From: CAKOSP01 sp964372145
GTDB taxonomy: Bacteria > Bacillota_I > Bacilli_A > RF39 > UBA660
Reading direction: 5' to 3'
Assembly (NCBI GenBank): GCA_964372145.1
Contig: CAYJPM010000021.1
Span: forward strand, 1-15,610
DNA length: 15,610 bases
In this document: positions 7,245 to 14,416 of the stretch, one piece after another
Position numbering within the stretch: position 1 is the stretch's first letter
Layout: each line of letters opens with the position of its first letter
Notes under the pieces: generated by a model
What the model was told of the DNA's origin: nothing
Database searches by the model: none
The model's input: only the letters and a program-made list of their open reading frames with translations
Position numbers and translations under genes: made by a program

Positions 7245-7775
7245 ATGGTAATAGGCTTCGATATAGATAATACAATAATAAATAGTAAAGCAGCAAGAAA
7301 TTATTATTATGAAACATATGCTAAAGAAAATAACCTTGGATCATTTGATAATATAAGTGAAAACAATAGAAAATTATTTTTCGAAAAACATTTATTTGAT
7401 ATATTATTAAATGCAAAACCTTTTGATGGAGTATACAAAGTAATTGATTATCTTAAAAAGAATAATCATAAAATAATCTTAATTACAAGAAGAGGATTTA
7501 ATGAAGATAAAAAAATTATTGACATAACTTATGAATTATTAAAAAACAATAATATTTATTATGATGAAATATATTTTAAAGTTGCAGAAAAAGGTAAAGT
7601 TGCTAAAGAAAATAATATTAAATTATTTGTTGATGATCATAATTTTAATTTAGAAAGTCTTGAAAAATACGGAGTAAAAGCTTTAAAGTATGAAGATAGA
7701 GAAAATAATGGTAAATATGACATAGTATACAATTGGAGTGAATTGTTAGATTACATCAAGAAAGAAGGTTTTTAA
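7245..7775 (+). CDS. HAD-superfamily hydrolase, 5'-nucleotidase-like
   Basis: A 176-residue protein with the haloacid dehalogenase motifs in order: motif I DIDNT (D6, D8, T10) supplies the nucleophile and acid/base Asp; motif II is T81 in LITRR; the motif III Lys is K116 or K118 in EKGK; motif IV is the Asp pair D130-D131 in LFVDDH, for Mg2+ binding. The insertion between motifs I and II is an all-helical cap of about 45 residues. Overall shape and length resemble the deoxy-pyrimidine 5'-nucleotidase (NT5C-like) and YqfW-type families, but the substrate cannot be read from sequence. It is the first gene of the operon, ending 1 nt before ruvB. The location ahead of dTMP-synthesis genes makes a nucleotide-pool role attractive, but that is inference. 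Confidence 0.8.
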   Translation: MVIGFDIDNTIINSKAARNYYYETYAKENNLGSFDNISENNRKLFFEKHLFDILLNAKPFDGVYKVIDYLKKNNHKIILITRRGFNEDKKIIDITYELLKNNNIYYDEIYFKVAEKGKVAKENNIKLFVDDHNFNLESLEKYGVKALKYEDRENNGKYDIVYNWSELLDYIKKEGF

Positions 7776-7776
7776 A

Positions 7777-8790
7777 ATGGATAGAATAACAGATTCAGAT
7801 ATTAAAGAAGAAGATATTTTTGAAAAGAATATAAGACCAGATAATTTAGATGATTATATAGGACAAAAAGAAATAAAAGAAAACTTAAATATATTTATGA
7901 AAGCTGCTAAGATGAGAAATGAACCTTTAGATCATGTTTTACTTTATGGTCCTCCGGGATTAGGTAAAACAACACTTGCACATATCATAGCAAATGAAAT
8001 GGGAGTAGGCCTTAAAACAGCAAGTGGTCCATCAATTGAAAAAAGTGGTGATTTAGCTGCAATACTTTCAAACTTAGAACCAGGTGATGTACTTTTCATA
8101 GATGAAATACATCGTATGCCTTCATTTATTGAAGAAATTTTATATCCTGCTATGGAAGATTTTTCACTAGATATAATATTATCAAATGAAGGTAAAAGTA
8201 GAAACATAAAAATCGATTTACCACCATTTACATTAGTAGGAGCAACAACTAGAGCAGGTGATTTATCTTCACCTTTAAGAGATAGATTTGGAATTATAAA
8301 TAAACTTGAATATTATACAAATGATGAACTAGCACAAATAGTAAAAAGAACTAGTAAAGTATTGGATATAAATATAGATGCTGATGCATCAATTGAAGTA
8401 GCTAGAAGAAGTAGAAAAACTCCAAGAGTTGCTAATAGAATATTTAAAAGAGTTAGAGACTTTGCATTAGTAATCGGCAATGGTCACATAGATTTAGATA
8501 TCACAAAAAAATCACTTAATAGACTTAATGTAGATGAATATGGGTTAGATAATATTGATATAGAATATTTACATAGTTTGATTGAAAAATTTAATGGAGG
8601 ACCAGTAGGTCTTGAAACAATAGCAACTAGTATTGGTGAAGAAATTACTACAATAGAAGATGTAGTAGAACCTTTTTTACTTCAAGAAGGATTTGTAAAA
8701 AGAACAAGAAGTGGACGTGTAGCCACTAAAAAAGCATACGAGCATTTAGATATAGAATATGATAAAGAAAATGTTAAGGATGGTGACTAA
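7777..8790 (+). CDS. ruvB: Holliday junction branch migration ATPase RuvB
   Basis: A 337-residue AAA+ helicase of normal length. RuvB hexamers pump DNA through the RuvA-bound junction. It opens with the family-typical RPDNLDDYIGQ (20-30). Walker A is GPPGLGKTT (58-66), Walker B is FIDEIHR (107-113), sensor 1 is ATTRAG (156-161) and the arginine-finger segment is PLRDRFG (166-172). The C-terminal winged helix includes GGPVGLETIA and ends with RTRSGRVATKKAYEHL, where many relatives have a proline in RTPRGR. Ribosome site AAGAAGG (7762-7768) lies in the end of the HAD gene. Its stop codon is directly adjacent to the folD ATG, with no gap. Its partner ruvA is in the preceding, separately terminated unit, so stoichiometry is not set by one transcript here. 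Confidence 0.97.
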   Translation: MDRITDSDIKEEDIFEKNIRPDNLDDYIGQKEIKENLNIFMKAAKMRNEPLDHVLLYGPPGLGKTTLAHIIANEMGVGLKTASGPSIEKSGDLAAILSNLEPGDVLFIDEIHRMPSFIEEILYPAMEDFSLDIILSNEGKSRNIKIDLPPFTLVGATTRAGDLSSPLRDRFGIINKLEYYTNDELAQIVKRTSKVLDINIDADASIEVARRSRKTPRVANRIFKRVRDFALVIGNGHIDLDITKKSLNRLNVDEYGLDNIDIEYLHSLIEKFNGGPVGLETIATSIGEEITTIEDVVEPFLLQEGFVKRTRSGRVATKKAYEHLDIEYDKENVKDGD

Positions 8791-9630
8791 ATGAATATAT
8801 TAGATGGAAAATTAGTTAGTAATGTAATATTAGATAATATAAAAGAAAAAATAGAAAAAAGAAAAATAAAAGTAGGTTTAGCAATTATATTAATAGGTAA
8901 TCATGAACCAAGCAAAATATACGTTAATAATAAAATGAAAATGTGTGAAAGAGTTGGTATTAAACCATATTTATTTCACTTAAATGAAGATGTGTTAGAA
9001 AATGAAATAATTGAACTAATTAAAACTTTAAATGAATCAAAAGAGATACATGGAATTATAGTTCAAAGTCCAACACCAAATCATATTGATTTTAAGAAGT
9101 GTACAAAATTTATAGTTCCTGAAAAAGATATAGACGGACTAGGGATGGAAAATACATACAGTAGTTATCTAGAAGAAAAATCTATATTACCCTGCACAGT
9201 TAAAGGAATTATAGAACTTTTAAATCACTACAATATAGAAATTGAAGGACAAGATATAGTAATAGTGGGAAAAGGATATTTAGTTGGTAAACCTTTATCA
9301 CTTGCTTTTATGCATTTAGGAGCTACTGTTACTGTATGTCACACAAAAACAAAAAAATTAAAAGACAAATGTAACAATGCAGATATTTTAATAAGTGCAA
9401 CTGGAGTAAATCATTTAATTAAAGAAGATTTTGTAAAAGATAACGCAGTTGTTATAGACGTTGGAATATCTAGAATTAATGGTAAATTAAGCGGAGATGT
9501 AGACTTTGATAATGTTAAAGAAAAATGTTCTTATATAACACCAGTTCCTGGCGGAGTAGGACCTATGACAGTAGCAATGGTTATAAATAACACAATTGAA
9601 GCATATGAAAGGATAAATAATAATGGATAA
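8791..9630 (+). CDS. folD: Methylenetetrahydrofolate dehydrogenase / methenyltetrahydrofolate cyclohydrolase FolD
   Basis: A 279-residue bifunctional cytosolic enzyme interconverting 5,10-methylene-, 5,10-methenyl- and 10-formyl-tetrahydrofolate with NAD(P). The catalytic Tyr44 and Lys48 stand in IYVNNKMK; Gln92 and the KDIDG motif (112-116) complete the folate site. The Rossmann part contains VGKGYLVGKP (159-168), and the end has PVPGGVGPMTVAMVINNT (251-268). Some signatures differ from the usual forms: QSPTP for QLPLP, PCTVKG for PCTPxG, and GKG for GRS in the cofactor loop, which could alter the NADP/NAD preference. Length and overall pattern are normal. Ribosome site AAGGA (8776-8780) is inside ruvB. 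The stop codon lies within glyA (8-nt overlap), giving translational coupling between the two folate C1 enzymes. Confidence 0.95.
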   Translation: MNILDGKLVSNVILDNIKEKIEKRKIKVGLAIILIGNHEPSKIYVNNKMKMCERVGIKPYLFHLNEDVLENEIIELIKTLNESKEIHGIIVQSPTPNHIDFKKCTKFIVPEKDIDGLGMENTYSSYLEEKSILPCTVKGIIELLNHYNIEIEGQDIVIVGKGYLVGKPLSLAFMHLGATVTVCHTKTKKLKDKCNNADILISATGVNHLIKEDFVKDNAVVIDVGISRINGKLSGDVDFDNVKEKCSYITPVPGGVGPMTVAMVINNTIEAYERINNNG

Positions 9631-10846
9631 AGTATTAAAAGAAGCATTAAAACTAGAAAGAAATAGACAAGAGGAAAATATAGAACTTATTGCATCAGAA
9701 AATTATGTAAGTAAAGATGTATTAGAATTACAAGGCAGCATACTTACTAATAAATATGCTGAAGGATATCCTTCAAAAAGATATTATGGCGGATGTGAAT
9801 ATGTTGATATTTTTGAAGATAAGGCAATTGAATATGCTTGTAAGTTATTTGATTGTAAATTTGCAAATGTACAACCACATTCTGGATCAAGTGCTAATAT
9901 GGCAGCATATAGAGCACTTTTAAATCCAGGTGATAAAGTATTAGGTATGAACCTTTCTAATGGAGGTCATTTAACTCATGGACATAAGATGTCATTTTCT
10001 GGTAAAGATTATGAAGTTGTGCAATATGATTTAGATTTAGATACGGAAGAAATAGATTATGAAGCATTAAAAATTTTAGCAATAAAAGAAAAACCAAAAA
10101 TGATTATAGCAGGAGCATCTGCTTACTCTAGAACAATAGATTTTAAAAAATTTAAAGAAATATGTGATGAAGTAGGAGCATATTTAATGGTAGATATGGC
10201 TCATATAGCAGGTTTAGTTTGTGCAGGATTACATCCATCACCACTTCCTCATGCAGATATAGTTACATCTACTACACATAAAACATTAAGAGGACCACGT
10301 GGTGGTTTAATTCTTACTAATGATGAAGAAATAGCAACAAAAATAAATAAGATAATATTTCCAGGTATACAAGGTGGACCTTTAATGCACGTAATTGGAG
10401 CTAAAGCACAATGTTTCTATGAAGCATTAGAACCTGAATTTAAAGATTATATGAACCAAGTAGTTAAGAATGCTAAAGCATTTGGTGAAGCATTTATTAA
10501 AGAAGGTTTTAAAGTTGTATCAAATGGAACCGATAATCATTTACTTTTAATAAACGTTAAAGACAACTTTGGTATTACTGGAAAAATAGCGGAAAAAGTA
10601 TTAGATGAAATACATATTACAGTTAATAAAAATACTATTCCAAATGATACTGAAAGTCCAATGGTAACAAGTGGTATAAGAGTAGGAACTCCAGCAATGA
10701 CTACTAGAGGATTTGAAGAAGAAGATTTTGTTAAAGTAGCATCTATTATAGCTAGATGTCTTAAAAATCATGATAATGAAGAAGTTTTGGAAACTTTAAA
10801 AAAAGAAGTTAAAGAACTTACTAGTAAATATCCATTAAACGTTTAA
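9623..10846 (+). CDS. glyA: Serine hydroxymethyltransferase
   Basis: A 407-residue PLP enzyme, close to the usual 410-420. It transfers the serine hydroxymethyl group to tetrahydrofolate, yielding glycine and 5,10-methylene-THF, the one-carbon donor for ThyA two genes of distance or less. Hallmarks are ELIASENYVS (21-30), NKYAEGYPSKRYYGGCEYVD (43-62), the PHSGSSANMAAY stretch (85-96), the PLP-ring Asp191 in VDMAHIAGL and the Schiff-base Lys220 in STTHKTLRGPRGG. The C-terminal VTSGIRVGTPAMTTRG is also conserved. The ribosome site AAAGGA (9608-9613) lies in the end of folD, and the ATG overlaps folD by 8 nt. A very good AGGAGG follows for thyA. Nothing appears broken. Confidence 0.98.
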   Translation: MDKVLKEALKLERNRQEENIELIASENYVSKDVLELQGSILTNKYAEGYPSKRYYGGCEYVDIFEDKAIEYACKLFDCKFANVQPHSGSSANMAAYRALLNPGDKVLGMNLSNGGHLTHGHKMSFSGKDYEVVQYDLDLDTEEIDYEALKILAIKEKPKMIIAGASAYSRTIDFKKFKEICDEVGAYLMVDMAHIAGLVCAGLHPSPLPHADIVTSTTHKTLRGPRGGLILTNDEEIATKINKIIFPGIQGGPLMHVIGAKAQCFYEALEPEFKDYMNQVVKNAKAFGEAFIKEGFKVVSNGTDNHLLLINVKDNFGITGKIAEKVLDEIHITVNKNTIPNDTESPMVTSGIRVGTPAMTTRGFEEEDFVKVASIIARCLKNHDNEEVLETLKKEVKELTSKYPLNV

Positions 10847-10861
10847 TTATAGGAGGTTATT

Positions 10862-11764
10862 ATGTCAAAGTGGGATAAAGAATATTATAAATTATGTAAG
10901 ACTATATTATCTGAAGGTATTGAAGTAGAAAATAGAACTGGGGTTAACGCTATTAAATTAGATGGTTACTATTTAGAATTTGATTTAGGAGAAGAATTTC
11001 CAGCTCTAACAACTAAAAAGTTATTTTATAAAAGTGCAATATTAGAAATGATGTGGATATATCAAGTTATGTCTAATGATGTTAGATGGTTACAAGATAG
11101 AAATGTTAAAATCTGGAATGAATGGGAAGTTAAAGAAGATGGTAAATGGTATGCTACTCAAAATGTTTTAGATGAAAATGGTAATCTTGTAAAAAAAGAG
11201 ATTATTAAAGACTTTGGTATTGATAAAGCGCATACTATTGGAACAGCATACGGTTTTATAGCGGATAGATATAAACTTATGCAAAGCGTAGTGGAAACAA
11301 TAAGAAAAAATCCTACTGACAGAAGAATGGTAAAAAGTTTGTGGCAAGATGAATTCATGCCAACTGCAGTATTACCTTCTTGTGTATGGTCAACAGAGTG
11401 GAATGTATGGGATGGAAAACTTAATTTTTGGGTTCATCAAAGATCTTGTGATGTACCACTCGGACTTCCATTTAATGTTACACAGTATGCAGTTTTAGGA
11501 AATATGATTGCTCACGTTACTGGACTTAAACCAGGTAAAATGAGATGGAGTTTAAATGACCCGCATATATATGTTAATCAAGTAGAAGGTATAAAAGAAC
11601 AAATGAAAAGATTTGAAACTTTAGAAGATTTGCCTGCACCAGAATTATGGTTAGATCCAAGTATAAAAGAATTTGAAGACTTTGATAATTCAAGAGAATT
11701 AAAACATATTAAAATAAAAAATTATAAACATCATGGCGAAATTAAATTTCCCATTGCGCAGTAA
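10862..11764 (+). CDS. thyA: Thymidylate synthase (ThyA type)
   Basis: A 300-residue thymidylate synthase, longer than the 264 of E. coli. It methylates dUMP to dTMP using methylene-THF and releases dihydrofolate, so it needs DHFR (next gene). The catalytic Cys174 lies in LPSCVW, where most ThyA proteins have PPCH; the V at the His position is a subtype feature. QRSCD (193-197) binds phosphate with R194, PFN (203-205) holds the dUMP-binding Asn, and the NDPHIYVN segment (232-239) ends the active site. Residues 90-122 form an insertion relative to short forms. The C-terminus ends FPIAQ instead of the usual APVAV/I. AGGAGG (10851-10856), 5 nt before the ATG, is the strongest ribosome site of the operon. 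Spacing to glyA is 15 nt. Confidence 0.96.
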   Translation: MSKWDKEYYKLCKTILSEGIEVENRTGVNAIKLDGYYLEFDLGEEFPALTTKKLFYKSAILEMMWIYQVMSNDVRWLQDRNVKIWNEWEVKEDGKWYATQNVLDENGNLVKKEIIKDFGIDKAHTIGTAYGFIADRYKLMQSVVETIRKNPTDRRMVKSLWQDEFMPTAVLPSCVWSTEWNVWDGKLNFWVHQRSCDVPLGLPFNVTQYAVLGNMIAHVTGLKPGKMRWSLNDPHIYVNQVEGIKEQMKRFETLEDLPAPELWLDPSIKEFEDFDNSRELKHIKIKNYKHHGEIKFPIAQ

Positions 11765-11774
11765 GAGGTGAATT

Positions 11775-12245
11775 ATGATATCTATGATCGCTGCAATAGG
11801 TAAAAATAATGAATTAGGTTATAAAAATAATTTATTATGGAATTTACCCAATGATTTAAAATTTTTTAAACAAACTACAACTAGTAAAAAAATAGTAATG
11901 GGACATAATACTTTTTTATCTATAGGTAGACCACTACCAAATAGAGAAAACATAGTAATTACAAGAGATAAATTCGATAATGTAACAATAATGACATTTG
12001 ACGAAGTATTAGATAATTATTTAAATAGTGAAGAAGAAATATTTATAATAGGTGGAGGTAAAATATACAGTTTGTTTTTAGAATATGCAAACAAATTATA
12101 TTTAACGGAAGTTCCTCTAGAAGCACAAGCAGATGTATATTTTCCAAAATTTGATAAAGAAGAATTTAATATCATAGATAGTATAGATAATAGTGATAAA
12201 AATATTAAATATAAACATGTAATTTATGAAAGGAAAAAATTATGA
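11775..12245 (+). CDS. folA: Dihydrofolate reductase
   Basis: A 156-residue enzyme of normal size that reduces dihydrofolate made by ThyA back to tetrahydrofolate with NADPH. Visible signatures are MIAAIGKNNELGY (4-16), LLWNLPNDLKFF (20-31) with catalytic-site Asp27, MGHNTFLSIGRPLPNRENIV (42-61) for NADPH and folate, and the IGGGKIY cofactor motif (92-98) with T111 downstream. AGAGGTG (11764-11770) overlaps the thyA stop and lies 4 nt before the start. The stop is TGA, and the tmk start shares it in an ATGA overlap, the classic translational coupling arrangement. The TGA stop also argues that UGA is not read as Trp here. Confidence 0.96.
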   Translation: MISMIAAIGKNNELGYKNNLLWNLPNDLKFFKQTTTSKKIVMGHNTFLSIGRPLPNRENIVITRDKFDNVTIMTFDEVLDNYLNSEEEIFIIGGGKIYSLFLEYANKLYLTEVPLEAQADVYFPKFDKEEFNIIDSIDNSDKNIKYKHVIYERKKL

Positions 12246-12943
12246 AGGGTAAACTTATAGTAATCGAAGGAACTGATTGTTCTGGAAAAGAAACACAAAG
12301 TAATATATTAATAGATAGGCTTAGAGATAATGGAAAGAAAGTAGTTAAATTTTCATTTCCTAATTATGATAGTCCTACTGGTAAAATAGTCGGAGGACCA
12401 TACCTTGGTAAAGATTATATATGTGATGGATGGTTTAAAGAAGGTGCTGGTAATGTAAATCCAAAAGTTGCATCTTTATACTACGCTGCTGATAGACTAT
12501 ATAATATAACTGAAATAAACAAAGCATTAAACGAAAATGATATTGTCATACTAGATCGATATACAACTTCTAATATGGGACATCAAGCTAGTAAAGTTAA
12601 AACTGATATTGAAAAATTAGAAATTATAAATTGGTTAGAGAAACTAGAATATGATTTATTAGAATTACCAAGACCTGACATAACAATATTTCTACATATG
12701 CCTTATGAAGCTGCTATTCCTTTAAGAGCAAAAAGAGCAGAAAAATTAGATCAACATGAAATGAGCGAAGAACATTTAAGAAATGCTGAAGCAACATATT
12801 TGCTTTTAGCAGATAAATTTGAGTATTCTAAAGTTGAATGTGCTGAAAATAATGTAGCTAGAAGTATTGAAGATATATCTAAAGATATATATAATACAGT
12901 TGTTAGCGAGCTTAATAATAATACTAGAAGAAAAGTAAAATAA
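12242..12943 (+). CDS. tmk: Thymidylate kinase (dTMP kinase)
   Basis: A 233-residue P-loop kinase, somewhat longer than the usual 205-215, which phosphorylates dTMP to dTDP in the cytosol, the step after ThyA. The P-loop is EGTDCSGKETQ (9-19); the usual GxDGxGKxTQ has Gly where Cys13 stands. The DRY motif (105-107) binds substrate. Residues 50-80 (GGPYLG to NPKVASLYYAADR) include a longer loop than in short forms. The LID with RAKRAEKLDQHE (162-173) carries basic residues. The start overlaps folA by 4 nt (ATGA). The basic tail RRKVK is encoded within the left arm of the terminator. It is the last gene of the operon. Confidence 0.94.
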   Translation: MKGKLIVIEGTDCSGKETQSNILIDRLRDNGKKVVKFSFPNYDSPTGKIVGGPYLGKDYICDGWFKEGAGNVNPKVASLYYAADRLYNITEINKALNENDIVILDRYTTSNMGHQASKVKTDIEKLEIINWLEKLEYDLLELPRPDITIFLHMPYEAAIPLRAKRAEKLDQHEMSEEHLRNAEATYLLLADKFEYSKVECAENNVARSIEDISKDIYNTVVSELNNNTRRKVK

Positions 12944-12958
12944 ATTTTTACTTTTTTT
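12931..12958 (+). terminator. Rho-independent terminator of the thymidylate operon
   Basis: AAAAGTAAAA (12931-12940) pairs with TTTTACTTTT (12946-12955) around a 5-nt loop containing the tmk stop codon, and Ts run to 12958. The left arm is still tmk coding sequence. The stem is AT-rich, so it may leak. Confidence 0.75.
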
Positions 12959-12970
12959 ATTGATAAAATG

Positions 12971-12979
12971 TGATAAAAT
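12971..12979 (+). promoter_or_regulatory. Extended -10 promoter before the ClpX-like gene
   Basis: TGATAAAAT fits the extended -10 pattern with a five-of-six TAAAAT box (12974-12979). The matching -35 position (12951-12956) is only CTTTTT, in the T tract of the tmk terminator. A TTGATA at 12960-12965 is too close to serve as -35. Confidence 0.5.
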
Positions 12980-12997
12980 AATTTAAGAGGTGGGTTT

Positions 12998-14416
12998 ATG
13001 AACGATTACATAATAGAATATCAATTATTAACTGATTCACTGGATAATAATCTTTTATCATATATGGGTTATTATAAAGGTAAATTAAGTAAAGATATTT
13101 TTATTACAAAACAAGACAATAAAGAAATAAAAATTAATATAAATGAAATGATTACTGAAAAATCAGAAGATGGTTCTGAAACATATAACTATATATATCA
13201 ATTAGTAAATTTAAAACAAATAAAAAAATATTATAATACTTCAGATAGTGAAGAAGCAATATCTTTATTTGCAGAACAATTAGAATCAGCTGTAAGTTAT
13301 TTTGATGAAAAAGGTTGTATTAGAAATTTATTATTAAATTCTCAAGGATCAAACAAAAACAAAAAAACTGAAGAAAATTCCGTTATCTTACCAGAATTTA
13401 TAGAATTAGAAAATAATTTAAATGAATATATTATAGGTCAAGAATTAGCAATAAGAAAAATATTAACTAAGGTTTATTCTCACTATAAAAATGATAAAAA
13501 ATCAACTATATTACTTCATGGTCAAACAGGCGTAGGTAAATCTGAAATAATAAAACAAATATCTAAGAAATTAGGTGTACCATTTATAGAAGTAGACTTA
13601 AATAATTACTCAGCTACAGGTTTTAAAGGTGGTGATATCGAAGATATACCACTTTATATATTAAAAAATGCGAATTTTGATATAAATTTAGCTGAAAAAA
13701 CATTAGTATCATTCGATGAAGTAGATAAAATATTAATGAATGGTGGTACAGGATCTAATTCAGAAATTAACAAAGGTGATGTAGTAAATGCAATTCTTAA
13801 ATTTATAGAAGGACATGAATACAATATTATAGTGCCACCAGAAACTGTTTTAGCGTATGATATAGAGCCAATTGTAAAACTTAACACCAATAATTTATGT
13901 TGTATTTTTAGTGGAGCATTTACCGCTATAAGAAATGATCACTTTAATAAAAAAAGTTTAGGATTTTTAAACAATGATAAAGAATTGGAAAAACAAGATT
14001 TAAATTTAGATATATTAAAAAAATCAAATATTAGTGAAGAATTTTTAGGAAGAATGAAAGCAATAATTCCACTAAGAACTTTAACTAAAGAAGACTATAT
14101 TAAAATATTAAAAGAAAGTCAAATTAGTCCATTCATCTATTTCATAAAATTATTTGAAAGTATGGGTAAAGAATTATATATAAGTGATGAAATATATGAT
14201 TATATTGCTTTAGAAGCATCTAAAGACACACTTGGAGCTAGATCATTAACAAGAATAACTGAAGAATTATTTGAAGATATTGAATATTTATACCACACAA
14301 ATAATATTCCATCCGAAATGAATTTATCTCTTAATATAGTAAATAATGGAGTAAAAGATGTTTTTTTAATAGAACCTAGAAAAACAAGAAAGAGAAAAAT
14401 AAATGAATACAAATGA
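12998..14416 (+). CDS. ClpX-like AAA+ unfoldase lacking the zinc-binding domain
   Basis: A 472-residue protein. Residues 141-460 align by motif with the ClpX ATPase: IIGQELAIRKI (145-155), Walker A GQTGVGKSE (175-183), Walker B VSFDEVDK (237-244), EEFLGRM (347-353) and sensor 2 GARSL (413-417). Three functional loops can be compared with ClpX. The pore GYVG is GFKG (208-211). The RKH loop is absent, replaced by VPPETVLAYDIEPIVKL (279-295). The ClpP-docking IGF is LGF (321-323), which could still dock ClpP. The N-terminal 140 residues have no CxxC zinc-binding pattern, have a single Cys (107), and match no domain I recognise. The tail RKTRKRK is strongly basic. It is therefore probably a protein unfoldase with its own substrate set, not the canonical ClpX. 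Ribosome site AGAGGTGG (12986-12993). The last 14 nt overlap queA. Confidence 0.8.
   Translation: MNDYIIEYQLLTDSLDNNLLSYMGYYKGKLSKDIFITKQDNKEIKININEMITEKSEDGSETYNYIYQLVNLKQIKKYYNTSDSEEAISLFAEQLESAVSYFDEKGCIRNLLLNSQGSNKNKKTEENSVILPEFIELENNLNEYIIGQELAIRKILTKVYSHYKNDKKSTILLHGQTGVGKSEIIKQISKKLGVPFIEVDLNNYSATGFKGGDIEDIPLYILKNANFDINLAEKTLVSFDEVDKILMNGGTGSNSEINKGDVVNAILKFIEGHEYNIIVPPETVLAYDIEPIVKLNTNNLCCIFSGAFTAIRNDHFNKKSLGFLNNDKELEKQDLNLDILKKSNISEEFLGRMKAIIPLRTLTKEDYIKILKESQISPFIYFIKLFESMGKELYISDEIYDYIALEASKDTLGARSLTRITEELFEDIEYLYHTNNIPSEMNLSLNIVNNGVKDVFLIEPRKTRKRKINEYK

Noticed and set aside
8760..9640. Folate (THF) or glycine riboswitch controlling folD or glyA
   Set aside because: There is no untranslated leader: folD starts directly after the ruvB stop and glyA overlaps folD.
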